A stretch of 64,000 nucleotides of DNA from Lachnospiraceae bacterium. Lineage in GTDB: Bacteria > Bacillota > Clostridia > Lachnospirales > Lachnospiraceae. Shown piece after piece: positions 1 through 10,027 of the stretch. The position numbers and the translations under genes were made by a program. How positions within the stretch are numbered: the first letter of the stretch is position 1; the number at the start of each line of letters is the position of its first letter. The stretch lies in assembly GCA_021199655.1 (NCBI GenBank), contig JAJQHQ010000090.1, forward strand, positions 84,488 to 148,487. The letters run 5' to 3'. Below the pieces are notes generated by a model. That model ran no database searches. It saw nothing but the letters and a program-made list of their open reading frames with translations, and was not told the DNA's origin.

Positions 1-1
1 A

Positions 2-70
2 AATTCTATTGAAAGTCCGCATGGAAAATGTTATTCTTTTGATACTGTCTTTGGAGAACAGGATATTTGA
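2..70 (+). CDS. C-terminal tail of a gene entering from the left (partial)
   Basis: One frame is open from the left edge of the window to a TGA at 68-70 and encodes about 22 residues. It could be the end of an upstream gene. The segment is too short to identify, and chance is a real alternative. Confidence 0.22.
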   Translation, partial: NSIESPHGKCYSFDTVFGEQDI

Positions 71-135
71 TTCATAATGGTGAGGATGCGGAATGTTCCT
101 GTCGTATAGTTATTATGCAGAAAGGCGGCATATTC

Positions 136-1437
136 ATGGAACGGCTGATTATGAAGCGGCTTGAGAAATGGAAAGATAAGAAAAACAGAAAACCTTTGAT
201 CATACGCGGAGCCAGACAGGTAGGAAAGACCTGGGCGATGAGAGAATTCGGAAAGCGGTATTTTGCGCATAGTGTTTATATCAGCTTTGATAATAATGAG
301 CGTATGAGAAACGTCTTTTCCATGGATTTTGACATTCAGAGAATTATTTCAGCATTGAAAGTAGAAAGCCGGGAGCAGATTACTCCGGAGGATACGCTGC
401 TGATTTTTGACGAGATACAGGAAGTCCCTAAAGCGCTGACCTGTCTTAAATATTTTTATGAGAATGCTCCGGAATATGCAATTGTTGCGGCAGGTTCCTT
501 ACTGGGGGTGGCTCTTCATGAGGGGACTTCTTTTCCGGTTGGAAAAGTTGACTTTTTAAATCTCTATCCATTGAATTTTATGGAATTTCTGATAGCGGTC
601 GGCGAAAAAGATCTGGCCGATATTCTTGAAAAGCAGGATTTGCAGATGCTTAATATTTTTTCGGGCAAATACACAGATCTGCTGAGAAAATATCATTATG
701 TTGGAGGAATGCCTGAAGCTGTAAAAACATACCTTGAGACCGACGATTTCTATGAAGTACAGAATGTGCAGAAAGAATTACTGGTGTATTATGCGAATGA
801 TTTTTCAAAGCATGCTCCGGCAGAGACGGTTCCGAGAATTCAGATGGTTTGGAATTCGATACCCATGCAGCTTACAAAAGAAAATAAAAAATTTGTATAT
901 GGACTGGTCAGGGAAGGGGCAAGGGCAAAAGATTTTGAACTGGCGATCCAATGGCTTCTGGACTGCGGACTGGTTCATAAGGGATATCGGGTTTCAAAGC
1001 CGGGCATGCCTTTGATTGCATTTATGGAAATGGATATTTTTAAACTGTATTTTCTGGATGTGGGGCTTTTGTCTGCGCTGTGTCAGCTGGATGCCCGTAC
1101 CCTGCTGGAGGGGAACCGGGTGTTTACTGAGTTTAAAGGAGCATTGACGGAGCAGTTTGTCGCGCAGGAGCTTTCTGCGGATGAAATAAATTTATATTAT
1201 TACTCCACACAGAACTCTTCGGGAGAAATTGATTTTATTATTCAGAAAAACGGCCATATTATACCGTTGGAAGTTAAAGCCGAGGAAAATCTGCAGGCGA
1301 AAAGTCTGAGAAATTACTGTCAGAAATATAAGCCGGAGATTGCCATACGTTCCTCCATGTCGAATTATCGTGAGCAGGAGTGGATGGTGAACGTTCCTTT
1401 GTATGCATTGACCGCATACTTAAGGCATTTATCATGA
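136..1437 (+). CDS. AAA ATPase with C-terminal DUF4143 domain
   Basis: About 433 aa. The N-terminus has the P-loop GARQVGKTW and a Walker B-like LLIFDEIQE. The C-terminal third carries the FTEFKGALTEQFVAQEL region and a nuclease-like SSGEIDFII...IPLEVKA segment (D...E-x-K pattern), as in the DUF4143 part of AAA_14/DUF4143 proteins. The ATG at 136 is chosen because an AAAGGCGG site lies just upstream; an in-frame codon at 67 lacks such a site. These proteins are common, often mobile, and of unknown role (possible NTP-driven nucleic-acid or toxin-antitoxin function). The gene ends 21 bp before parE and is more AT-rich than it, so I do not infer a functional link. Confidence 0.88.
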   Translation: MERLIMKRLEKWKDKKNRKPLIIRGARQVGKTWAMREFGKRYFAHSVYISFDNNERMRNVFSMDFDIQRIISALKVESREQITPEDTLLIFDEIQEVPKALTCLKYFYENAPEYAIVAAGSLLGVALHEGTSFPVGKVDFLNLYPLNFMEFLIAVGEKDLADILEKQDLQMLNIFSGKYTDLLRKYHYVGGMPEAVKTYLETDDFYEVQNVQKELLVYYANDFSKHAPAETVPRIQMVWNSIPMQLTKENKKFVYGLVREGARAKDFELAIQWLLDCGLVHKGYRVSKPGMPLIAFMEMDIFKLYFLDVGLLSALCQLDARTLLEGNRVFTEFKGALTEQFVAQELSADEINLYYYSTQNSSGEIDFIIQKNGHIIPLEVKAEENLQAKSLRNYCQKYKPEIAIRSSMSNYREQEWMVNVPLYALTAYLRHLS

Positions 1438-1458
1438 GTATAGAAGGAGCATCATAAC

Positions 1459-3393
1459 ATGGCAAAGAACAGCAAAGGGGAGCAGATCTATGACGCGAGC
1501 AGTATTTCCGTGCTCGAAGGGCTGGAGGCTGTGCGTAAGCGCCCCGGAATGTATATCGGCAGCGTATCGCGTAAGGGACTCAATCACCTGATCTACGAGA
1601 TCGTAGACAATTCGGTGGACGAGCATCTGGCGGGCTACTGCAGCCAGATTGAAGTGTATCTGGAAAAGGACGGCACGGCCGTCGTGCAGGATAACGGCCG
1701 CGGGATTCCGGTCGGTATGCATGAAAAAGGCATGTCGGCGGAGCGGCTGGTCTTTACGACCCTGCATGCGGGCGGCAAATTCGACAACAGTGCGTATAAG
1801 ACGAGCGGCGGCCTGCATGGTGTAGGTTCTTCCGTGGTCAATGCGCTCTCGACCTGGCTCGATGTGCAGGTCATGCTGGGCGGAAAGATCCATCACGACC
1901 GATATGAGCGGGGCGTGCCGGTGATCGAGCTGGAGAACGGCCTGCTTCCGGTGATCGGAAAGACGAAAGAGACCGGTACCCGGATTCAGTTCCTGCCGGA
2001 TCCGGAGATTTTTGAAAAGACGCGGTTTTCCGCGACGGAGCTGAAAAGCCGCCTGCATGAGACCGCTTACCTCAATCCGGAGCTGAAAATCCATTTTCAG
2101 GACCGGCGCGGGGAAGTTGTAGAGGACATTCTTTTCTATGAGCCGGAGGGTATCACCGGATTTGTGCGCGAGATGAACCAGGAATCCGAGCCGGTCGGCG
2201 ATCCGGTTTACTTTAAAGGAGAGTCAGAAGGCATTCAGGTCGAGGTGGCGTTCCAGTATGTCAACGAATTCCACGAGAATGTGCTCGGCTTCTGCAACAA
2301 TATCTACAACGCGGAGGGCGGCGCGCATCTGACCGGTTTTAAGGCAACCTTTACGACGGTCATGAATACGTACGCGCGGCAGCTTGGCGTTTTAAAAGAG
2401 AAGGACGCGAACTTCACCGGTGCGGACATCCGCAACGGTATGACAGCCGTGATTTCCATCAAGCACCCTGACCCGCGTTTCGAAGGACAGACCAAGACAA
2501 AGCTGGACAACCAGGATGCGGCGCGCGCAGTCGGCAAGGTCGCCGGGGATGAAATCGTGCGCTACTTTGACAAGCATCTGGACGCGCTCAAGAACATCCT
2601 TTCCTGCGCGGAGAAGGCGGCGAAGATCCGCAAGACAGAGGAGCGCGCGAAGACCAATCTTCTGACAAAACAGAAATATTCCTTTGACAGCAACGGCAAG
2701 CTGGCGAACTGCGAGAGCCGTGACGCCAGTATCTGCGAAATCTTTATCGTAGAGGGCGATTCCGCCGGAGGCTCCGCGAAGACCGCACGGGACCGCAATT
2801 TTCAGGCTATCCTGCCGATCCGAGGCAAAATACTGAATGTGGAAAAAGCGAGTATCGACAAGGTGCTGGCGAATGCCGAAATCAAGACGATGATCAACGC
2901 GTTCGGCTGCGGCTTTTCCGAGGGCTACGGAAACGATTTTGATATCACAAAGCTGCGCTACGACAAGATCGTCATCATGACCGATGCCGACGTCGACGGT
3001 GCGCACATCAGCACCCTGCTGCTGACATTGTTCTACCGGTTCATGCCGGAACTGATCTACGAGGGACATGTCTATATCGCCATGCCGCCTCTGTATAAGG
3101 TGATTCCATCCAAAGGGAAAGAGCAGTATCTCTACGACGACAAGGCACTGGACAAATACCGCAAAACACACAAAGCGCCTTTCACCCTGCAGCGCTACAA
3201 AGGTCTGGGCGAGATGGACGCTGAGCAGCTCTGGGAGACGACCCTGAACCCGGCTACCCGCGTCATGCAGCGCGTAGCCATCGAGGACGCACGCTTCGCC
3301 TCCAGCGTCACATCGATGCTGATGGGCACCGAAGTCCCGCCGCGCAAGCAATTCATCTACGAGCACGCGCAGGACGCTCTGTTAGACGTGTAA
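1459..3393 (+). CDS. parE: DNA topoisomerase IV subunit B (GyrB/ParE family)
   Basis: 644 aa type IIA topoisomerase ATPase subunit. The GHKL ATP-binding fold is visible (EIVDNSVDE, DNGRGIPV, GGLHGVGSSVVNAL). The transducer domain follows, then the TOPRIM domain with EGDSAGGSA and DADVDGAHI, and the C-terminal QRYKGLGEM signature. With ParC it forms the A2B2 enzyme that decatenates daughter chromosomes. The length fits both ParE and the short Gram-positive GyrB. I prefer ParE because the downstream A subunit lacks a GyrA box. An AGAAGGAGC site precedes the ATG, and the partner gene starts about 85 bp downstream, so the two probably form an operon. Confidence 0.9.
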   Translation: MAKNSKGEQIYDASSISVLEGLEAVRKRPGMYIGSVSRKGLNHLIYEIVDNSVDEHLAGYCSQIEVYLEKDGTAVVQDNGRGIPVGMHEKGMSAERLVFTTLHAGGKFDNSAYKTSGGLHGVGSSVVNALSTWLDVQVMLGGKIHHDRYERGVPVIELENGLLPVIGKTKETGTRIQFLPDPEIFEKTRFSATELKSRLHETAYLNPELKIHFQDRRGEVVEDILFYEPEGITGFVREMNQESEPVGDPVYFKGESEGIQVEVAFQYVNEFHENVLGFCNNIYNAEGGAHLTGFKATFTTVMNTYARQLGVLKEKDANFTGADIRNGMTAVISIKHPDPRFEGQTKTKLDNQDAARAVGKVAGDEIVRYFDKHLDALKNILSCAEKAAKIRKTEERAKTNLLTKQKYSFDSNGKLANCESRDASICEIFIVEGDSAGGSAKTARDRNFQAILPIRGKILNVEKASIDKVLANAEIKTMINAFGCGFSEGYGNDFDITKLRYDKIVIMTDADVDGAHISTLLLTLFYRFMPELIYEGHVYIAMPPLYKVIPSKGKEQYLYDDKALDKYRKTHKAPFTLQRYKGLGEMDAEQLWETTLNPATRVMQRVAIEDARFASSVTSMLMGTEVPPRKQFIYEHAQDALLDV

Positions 3394-3478
3394 CATAGAA
3401 TAAGAAGCAAGCGAGAGCGTGTCCGAGGCGGTATTATGCACCGGTTTCGCATTTTTACAGCAATACAGGAGGATCCTC

Positions 3479-5731
3479 ATGGAACAGGAAGAACGCATTA
3501 TCGGAGCCGAATACTCCGAGATCATGCAGAAATCATACATTGATTACGCGATGAGCGTCATCATATCCCGCGCCCTGCCGGATGTGCGCGACGGCTTAAA
3601 GCCGGTGCAGCGGCGGACGCTCTACGATATGTATGAGCTGGGTATCCGCTACGACCGGCCGTACCGAAAATGCGCGCGTATCGTCGGCGATACGATGGGT
3701 AAATACCATCCGCACGGAGACAGCTCAATCTACGACGCTCTGGTCGTGATGGCGCAGGATTTTAAAAAAGGCCTGGCGCTGGTAGATGGCCACGGCAACT
3801 TCGGCTCGATCGAGGGCGACGGCGCTGCGGCCATGCGTTATACGGAGGCGCGTCTGCAGAAGATCACTCAGGTCGCTTTTCTGGCAGATCTGGACAAGGA
3901 CGTGGTGGATTTCGGACCAAACTTCGATGAGACGGAAAAAGAGCCGCAGGTGCTTCCGGTACGGATTCCGAACCTGCTGGTAAACGGCTCGGACGGTATC
4001 GCAGTCGGCATGGTGACGAGCATCCCGACACACAACCTCGCCGAGGTGATCGACGCGGTCAAGGCGCTGATCAAAAATAATAAGCTGACCAACGCTGACC
4101 TGATGAAGTACATCAAAGGTCCGGATTTCCCGACCGGCGGCATTGTGGTGAACCAGGATGAGCTGCTGCAGATCTACGAGACCGGACAGGGGAAAATCCG
4201 TATTCGAGGCCGCGTGGAAGTGGAAAAAGTGAAGGGCGGCAGAGAACGCCTGGTGATCACGGAGATTCCCTATACGATGATCGGCGCGAACATCGGAAAA
4301 TTCTTAAATGAGGTCGCCTCACTGGTTGAGACAAAAAAGACGAATGATATCATCGATATTTCCAACCAGTCATCCAAGGACGGCATCCGTATCGTGCTGG
4401 AGCTGCGCCGCGGCGCGGATATTGAGAAGCTGAAGAATCTGCTTTACAAAAAGACGCGTCTTCAGGATACGTTCGGCGTGAACATGCTGGCGGTTGCGGA
4501 CGGCAGGCCGGAGACCTTAAGCCTGCGGAAAATACTGGAGTACAACATTGATTTCCAGTTCGAGCTCACCACCCGTAAATACCAGAATCTGCTCGATAAG
4601 GAGCAGAAAAAGGGTGAGATACAGGAAGGCCTGATCCGCGCCTGCGACATCATCGACCTGATCATTGAGATTCTGCGGGGCAGCCGCAGCCGCGATCAGG
4701 TGAAGGACTGTCTGGTAAACGGTGTGACCGAAGGCATCCGTTTTAAGACCGAGAAATCGCGCAAAATGGCGGCAAAGCTGAACTTTACCGAGCCGCAGGC
4801 AAACGCGATCCTGGACATGCGCCTGTACAAGCTGATCGGTCTCGAACTCGAGGTGCTGATGGCGGAGCATGAGCAGACCATGAAAAACATCGCGGAATAC
4901 AAGGACATCCTGAATAATTATGATTCCATGGCGAAGGTGATCATAAAAGAACTGGATTCGCTGAAGAAAGAGTTCGGCCGTCCCAGAAGAACCGCGATCG
5001 AAAACGCTGAGGAGATTGTTCTTGAGGAGCCGAAGATTGAGGAACTGCCGGTTGTCTTCCTGATGGACCGCTTCGGCTATGTCCGCTCGATGGATGAGAC
5101 CATTTATGAGCGCAACAAGGAAGCGGCCGACACGGAGAGTAAATACGTGATTCACTGCCTGAATACGGACCGCATCTGTATTTTTACGGACAACGGCAAG
5201 GTACATCTGCTGAAAATGCAGAATGTCCCGTTTGGCAAATTCCGCGACAAGGGTACACCGGTCGATAATCTGTGCAACTACAACAGCAGTGAGGAAAATT
5301 TTATCGGCGTCATGGCGATGAATGATATCAAGGAGACCGTCGTCACGTTTGTGACCAGGCAGGCGATGGTCAAGCAGGTGGAGGGAAGCGAGTTTGACAC
5401 CTCCCGAAAGACAGCTGCCGCGACCAAGCTGCAGGACGGCGACTCGGTAATCGCGGTGCATGCGGCCTCCGAGCACGCCAATCTGGTGCTCGCTTCGGAT
5501 AACGGCTATTTCCTGCGCTTTGCCGTATCGGAGATACCGCTTAAGAAAAAGACGGCAGTCGGCGTACGCGGCATGAAGCTCGCGGACGGGGACACCGTCT
5601 CAGAAGTCTACTGGATGGAGAAGAATGGGGCCGCACAAAGTTCCGAGGTGGAATATAAAGGGCATACCGTCACACTGACAAGACTGCGCGTCGCGTCGCG
5701 AGATACAAAGGGTACGAAAATCAGATTATAA
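3479..5731 (+). CDS. parC: DNA topoisomerase IV subunit A
   Basis: 750 aa from the ATG preceded by AGGAGG at 3467-3472; a longer in-frame reading from 3419 lacks a ribosome site. It has the type IIA breakage-reunion domain with PDVRDGLKPVQRR, the HPHGDSSIYDAL helix, and the catalytic Tyr121 in AAAMRYTE. The quinolone-determining positions Ser82 and Asp86 are the usual sensitive residues. The C-terminal beta-pinwheel has degenerate blades such as KKKTAVGVRGMKL. I find no QRRGGKG-type GyrA box, which points to ParC rather than GyrA. Its stop lies 2 bp from the end of the convergent diguanylate cyclase gene. Confidence 0.9.
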   Translation: MEQEERIIGAEYSEIMQKSYIDYAMSVIISRALPDVRDGLKPVQRRTLYDMYELGIRYDRPYRKCARIVGDTMGKYHPHGDSSIYDALVVMAQDFKKGLALVDGHGNFGSIEGDGAAAMRYTEARLQKITQVAFLADLDKDVVDFGPNFDETEKEPQVLPVRIPNLLVNGSDGIAVGMVTSIPTHNLAEVIDAVKALIKNNKLTNADLMKYIKGPDFPTGGIVVNQDELLQIYETGQGKIRIRGRVEVEKVKGGRERLVITEIPYTMIGANIGKFLNEVASLVETKKTNDIIDISNQSSKDGIRIVLELRRGADIEKLKNLLYKKTRLQDTFGVNMLAVADGRPETLSLRKILEYNIDFQFELTTRKYQNLLDKEQKKGEIQEGLIRACDIIDLIIEILRGSRSRDQVKDCLVNGVTEGIRFKTEKSRKMAAKLNFTEPQANAILDMRLYKLIGLELEVLMAEHEQTMKNIAEYKDILNNYDSMAKVIIKELDSLKKEFGRPRRTAIENAEEIVLEEPKIEELPVVFLMDRFGYVRSMDETIYERNKEAADTESKYVIHCLNTDRICIFTDNGKVHLLKMQNVPFGKFRDKGTPVDNLCNYNSSEENFIGVMAMNDIKETVVTFVTRQAMVKQVEGSEFDTSRKTAAATKLQDGDSVIAVHAASEHANLVLASDNGYFLRFAVSEIPLKKKTAVGVRGMKLADGDTVSEVYWMEKNGAAQSSEVEYKGHTVTLTRLRVASRDTKGTKIRL

Positions 5732-5733
5732 AA

Positions 5734-6831
5734 TCACCTCAGCCTCTTTTTCATCGCATACATCGCCTGGTCCGCTCTGCGGATCAGTTCATCCGGACTG
5801 ATGTCCTTTTCAAATACGGAAAGACCGTAACTGGCGGCAGCAACCCTGCCGCCAATGCTTTTCGGATCGAGTATTCTGGCGGAATTCCGGTAAATACGTC
5901 TGCACAGTGTGGTTGCTTCCTCCAGCGTGATGCCGTTAAACAGGATGCAGAATTCATCGCCGCAGTAACGGAAGACGAGATGCTGATCACAGGAATTTCG
6001 CAGCAGATCCGCGAACTTTTTCAGATAGTCGTCTCCTGCCGCAGGACCGAGTACATCATTTACTTCTGTAAAGTAATCAATATCCAGCATTGCGCACACC
6101 AGACCGTTATCCTCCTCGCTTAAGTTTTCAAGCACTTCGTCCAGCGCGGTGCGGTTGTAAAGCGCGGTAAGCTGGTCAAGGATCATGCCCTGACGGAACT
6201 GAACGCGTTCGACCTCTTTTTTGACCGACGCACGGTTTTTTTCCTGTTCAAAATAGATCAGGGTCAGGCAGGCAATATAGAAACCGGCCAAAATCAGCAG
6301 CGAGATGGCGAAATTGACAGAATTGTAGCTTTCGTCAAGAACAGCGGATTTGGCAGAATCCCATTCGATGACCACATCACCAACGATCCTGGCAATAAAC
6401 ACACAGAGAGCGGTCACACTGGTGAGTACATAGTCTCCATACAGACAGGAAAACATCAGCGGGATCGCAAACAGAAAATACAGGGAGGGAAAAATGCTGT
6501 GTATCGTAAACAGGACAAAACAGATTCCCACCAGCCCGATTGAGATCACGTAAGACTGCAGAGTCAGCCGTTTCGGATAAAGCTTCCGAAACAGAAACAT
6601 GAGCAGGAGAATGAGCAGATTTAATCCGGTGGGGATCAGCAGGTATCTCTGTACGTACACGGGTCCTGAGGCTTCCATCAGATCCATTCTCTTCAGGATA
6701 AAATAGAGAATGACTTCCAGCAAAAAAGAAGCGGCCGCAATTCCCACGCTGATGATCGTATGAATCTTCAGCCAGCGGCGGCTCACTTTTTCGTATTCAA
6801 ATTCAATGGTTCTAATAAAGGTACTTACCAT
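5734..6831 (-). CDS. Membrane-bound GGDEF protein (CGDEF variant)
   Basis: 365 aa. The first half is about six hydrophobic segments, so the sensor part is in the membrane. The second half is a GGDEF domain with LTALYNRTALDEVL, a metal-binding DIDYFTEVND, and the active-site loop FRYCGDEFCILF. The signature reads CGDEF instead of GGDEF. Some enzymes tolerate other residues at the first position, so c-di-GMP synthesis is possible but not assured. No EAL domain is attached, and no RxxD inhibitory site stands out before the loop. It is transcribed toward parC with 2 bp between the stops. Confidence 0.85.
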   Translation of the reverse strand: MVSTFIRTIEFEYEKVSRRWLKIHTIISVGIAAASFLLEVILYFILKRMDLMEASGPVYVQRYLLIPTGLNLLILLLMFLFRKLYPKRLTLQSYVISIGLVGICFVLFTIHSIFPSLYFLFAIPLMFSCLYGDYVLTSVTALCVFIARIVGDVVIEWDSAKSAVLDESYNSVNFAISLLILAGFYIACLTLIYFEQEKNRASVKKEVERVQFRQGMILDQLTALYNRTALDEVLENLSEEDNGLVCAMLDIDYFTEVNDVLGPAAGDDYLKKFADLLRNSCDQHLVFRYCGDEFCILFNGITLEEATTLCRRIYRNSARILDPKSIGGRVAAASYGLSVFEKDISPDELIRRADQAMYAMKKRLR

Positions 6832-6967
6832 AATCTATGCGGCTCCATCTGATATCGTAATAATATGATACAAGGGACAAATGGTCAGGAATGGAACGCT
6901 TGCGCTCCTGTTCATGACCTTGGGGATCGTAGTATCATACCCCTTTTGTCGCTCAGATCATAATATG

Positions 6968-6979
6968 GTAACAGTTCAG
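6968..6979. repeat. Fragment of the dispersed palindromic repeat
   Basis: GTAACAGTTCAG matches one arm of the dispersed GTAACTGT...ACAGTTAC family described at 9708 and 41945. The partner arm is not recognisable here. It lies in the 422-bp gap between the diguanylate cyclase gene and the hydratase gene, which otherwise holds only a promoter. Confidence 0.4.
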
Positions 6980-7041
6980 TGTCTTCTCATCTTTAGGAAA
7001 AGTCTACCATGTTTCAGGAATGATTACAAGATAAAAAAATG

Positions 7042-7070
7042 TTGTGGAATAGTCGGAAAGGTGCTAGAAT
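7042..7070 (+). promoter_or_regulatory. Candidate sigma-A promoter for the hydratase gene
   Basis: TTGTGG and TAGAAT are separated by 17 bp, about 185 bp before the hydratase ATG. Assigned by consensus match only. Confidence 0.45.
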
Positions 7071-7253
7071 GTGACAGGTGTGCAGTGCAATCCGTACGAT
7101 TACGGCCTGTTTGTTGCCTGATCACAGGATCTGGTCAGGTGAAAACCGGCAGGCCTCGGCGCAATTGCGCAGCGCACAACACGGCGCGCAGGGGGAGCGG
7201 CGTGAACAAAATGATTACCGATATATACCGAAAAAGGGGAAAGGCGGAAAATT

Positions 7254-9701
7254 ATGGTCCAATTATACGAGAAAGGCGCGTGGCTGGTTCACGGCACAGA
7301 GATCATCCCTGAGGAAGAGAAGGAGAAGCTGCCCTCTGTCTGCGGAAGAGAGGCAGACAAAGAAGAAGACCGCAAGGGCACGATTGCGTATTCAATCCTG
7401 GAAGCGCACAACACATCAGACGATATGTCGAATCTCAAGATTCGTTTTGATGCGATGACTTCGCATGACATTACATTTGTCAGCATTATCCAGACGGCGA
7501 AAGCGTCGGGTATGGAACGGTTCCCGATTCCCTATGTCCTGACCAACTGTCACAATTCCCTGTGCGCGGTCGGCGGGACGATCAACGAGGACGATCATGT
7601 ATTCGGCCTGTCCGCGGCGAAAAAATACGGCGGCATCTATGTACCGCCTCATCTTGCCGTCATCCATCAGTATATGCGTGAGACCATGGCGGGCTGCGGC
7701 AAAATGATCCTGGGATCGGATTCCCATACACGCTATGGCGCGCTGGGAACAATGGCGGTCGGTGAAGGCGGCGGCGAGCTGGTAAAACAGCTGCTTTGCG
7801 ATACCTACGACGTGGCTTATCCGGGTGTGATCGCGATTTATCTGGACGGAAAACCGAATCCGGGAGTTGGCCCGCAGGACATTGCGCTGGCGATCATCGG
7901 GGCGGTATTTAAAAACGGTTATGTGAAAAATAAAGTGATGGAATTTGTCGGACCGGGTGTGTCCTCCATGACGACGGACTACCGCAACGGTGTCGATGTC
8001 ATGACGACTGAGACGACCTGCCTTTCCTCCATCTGGAGGACGGATGAGGATACGAAGGAATATCTGACGGAGCACGGGCGCGGGGAAGATTACCGCGAAC
8101 TGAACCCGGCCGATGTTGCTTACTATGACGGGCTGGTCTATGTCGATCTCTCCACGGTGAAGCCGATGATCGCGCTTCCGTTCCATCCGAGCAATACGTA
8201 TGAGATCGATGAGATGCTCGCCGCTCCGGGCGACATTCTGCGCGAAGTAGAACGCAGTGCGGCGGCGCTTACGGAAAATACTACCGTAGATTTCCATCTG
8301 ACAGATAAAGTGGTGGATGGAAAGCTTTACGTGCAGCAGGCGATCATCGCGGGCTGCGCAGGCGGTACCTATACGAACCTGATGGAGGCTGCTGATATTC
8401 TGAATGGCAGAAGCATTGGAAACAGCGAATTTACACTGGCGGTTTATCCGTCCTCGCAGCCGGTATTCATGGATCTGGTGAAAAAGGGCGCGATCTCCAC
8501 ACTGATGGCGGCCGGTTCCACGGTTAAGACCGCGTTCTGCGGACCGTGCTTCGGCGCGGGCGATACGCCGGCGAACAATGCATTCAGCATCCGCCACACG
8601 ACCCGGAACTTCCCGAACCGCGAGGGCTCCAAGCCGGGCGCAGGACAGCTTTCGGCGGTTGCGCTGATGGATGCGCGCTCGATTGCGGCGACTGCGGCCA
8701 ACGGCGGTGTACTGACGTCGGCGCAGACATTCCTGGAAGAACGTTCACGAGGCGTCATGGCGCCGGGCGCAGATTTTAGCACAGGAAATGAGTCAGCAGC
8801 CAGCAGCGCAGATAAGACTTCAAAATATCATTATGACGACAGTGCGTACCGTGCGCGTGTGTACCAGGGATTTAAAAAGGCGGATGAGAATTCTTCCCTT
8901 GTTTATGGCCCGAACATCAAGGACTGGCCGGATATGGAGCCGCTTGCCGACAACATCCTGCTGCGGGTATGTTCAAAGATCATGGATAAAGTCACGACGA
9001 CGGACGAGCTGATTCCGTCCGGCGAGACATCCTCCTATCGATCCAACCCGCTTGGTCTGGCGGAGTTCACACTTTCCAGACGCGACCCTGGATATGTGGG
9101 AAGAGCGAAAGAAGTGGACCGCCTGGAGCGGGCGCGTCTGGCGGCAGCTGCAGGAACGGCTGCAAGTGAAAAAACAACGGATGATGCACCGGCAGGCGCC
9201 ATGGCAGCAGCGGCGGCGCTCGAGCCGACACTGCAGAGGGCGCTTGACCGGATCGAAAAGCTGGCTCCGGATGCTGACCTTGAGAGCATTGAGATCGGCA
9301 GCATGATCTACTGTGTAAAGCCGGGTGACGGGTCCGCGCGTGAGCAGGCGGCGAGCTGCCAGAGAGTGCTCGGCGGTCTTGCCAATATTTGTAAAGAGTA
9401 CGCGACAAAACGGTATCGCTCCAATGTCATGAACTGGGGTATGCTGCCGTTCCAGATGAAGGAAGAGGATGTACCCTTCGAGGTCGGCGATTATGTTTAT
9501 GTGCCGGATGTCAAAGCCGCTCTGAATGGCGATATGAAAGATATCAAAGCCTATGTGATCAAAGCAGATGCAGCGGCTTCAGTGCCGGCGCAGGAGATTT
9601 CGCTTTATATTGCGGACATGACGGAGACGGAGAAAGAGATCGTACGGGCAGGCTGCCTGATCAATTTCAACCGCAACCGCATGAAAACGCGGGAAGCATA
9701 A
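7254..9701 (+). CDS. Aconitase-family hydratase (YbhJ-like)
   Basis: 815 aa member of the aconitase superfamily, usually annotated only as hydratase. Fe-S cluster cysteines are visible in LTNCHNSLC and in the pair within [16 protein letters not shown]. The substrate-site segment [20 protein letters not shown] is typical of the family. A swivel-like C-terminal domain follows an Ala-rich stretch at about residues 625-660. The true substrate is unknown; citrate/isocitrate activity cannot be assumed, because this branch differs from AcnA and LeuC. The ATG at 7254 follows a GGAAAGGCGG purine run. It stands alone, with a palindromic repeat element after it. Confidence 0.82.
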   Translation: MVQLYEKGAWLVHGTEIIPEEEKEKLPSVCGREADKEEDRKGTIAYSILEAHNTSDDMSNLKIRFDAMTSHDITFVSIIQTAKASGMERFPIPYVLTNCHNSLCAVGGTINEDDHVFGLSAAKKYGGIYVPPHLAVIHQYMRETMAGCGKMILGSDSHTRYGALGTMAVGEGGGELVKQLLCDTYDVAYPGVIAIYLDGKPNPGVGPQDIALAIIGAVFKNGYVKNKVMEFVGPGVSSMTTDYRNGVDVMTTETTCLSSIWRTDEDTKEYLTEHGRGEDYRELNPADVAYYDGLVYVDLSTVKPMIALPFHPSNTYEIDEMLAAPGDILREVERSAAALTENTTVDFHLTDKVVDGKLYVQQAIIAGCAGGTYTNLMEAADILNGRSIGNSEFTLAVYPSSQPVFMDLVKKGAISTLMAAGSTVKTAFCGPCFGAGDTPANNAFSIRHTTRNFPNREGSKPGAGQLSAVALMDARSIAATAANGGVLTSAQTFLEERSRGVMAPGADFSTGNESAASSADKTSKYHYDDSAYRARVYQGFKKADENSSLVYGPNIKDWPDMEPLADNILLRVCSKIMDKVTTTDELIPSGETSSYRSNPLGLAEFTLSRRDPGYVGRAKEVDRLERARLAAAAGTAASEKTTDDAPAGAMAAAAALEPTLQRALDRIEKLAPDADLESIEIGSMIYCVKPGDGSAREQAASCQRVLGGLANICKEYATKRYRSNVMNWGMLPFQMKEEDVPFEVGDYVYVPDVKAALNGDMKDIKAYVIKADAAASVPAQEISLYIADMTETEKEIVRAGCLINFNRNRMKTREA

Positions 9702-9707
9702 TAAATT

Positions 9708-9944
9708 GTAACTGTTCAGTACCTTCACAGTTACGAGGGAAAATCCATTTAAAATCGCGTCTCCGCTGCCGCTTCGGTCGGCGCTAAGCGAACGTCCACT
9801 GGGTCTACGCTCCGCTTCGGTCGGTCCTAAACGCGTGCCACTGGCACGCAGGACCGTTCAGCGCCGCGATGGGATTTTCCCTTGCAACATTTACATTTCA
9901 TACGTACCTCGCAGCGAGTGCGAGGTACTGTCCTGAATAGATAC
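9708..9944. repeat. Composite palindromic element (core + long stem + hairpin)
   Basis: This element fills the 326-bp gap before aspS. It begins with the core GTAACTGT-11 nt-ACAGTTAC (9708-9734). Next come an 11-bp stem AGGGAAAATCC/GGATTTTCCCT, an inner ATCGCG/CGCGAT stem, and a branched module at 9804-9855 with GGTCCT/AGGACC around the hairpin GCGTGCC-ACT-GGCACGC. It ends in the hairpin GTACCTCGCA/TGCGAGGTAC and an inverted terminus. The same modules recur at 14529, 16703 and 44665. Confidence 0.8.
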
Positions 9945-10027
9945 AATAAATTACCGTGCAGCGGTTTTCGCTGCACCACTACAACATAAAAGCTTTTACA
10001 GTAAAATAACAGGAGTGAGAAACGAAC

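Noticed and set aside
1459-5731. Calling the pair gyrB-gyrA
   Set aside because: The A subunit C-terminal domain lacks a GyrA box; topoisomerase IV fits better, though without the other pair in view this is not final.
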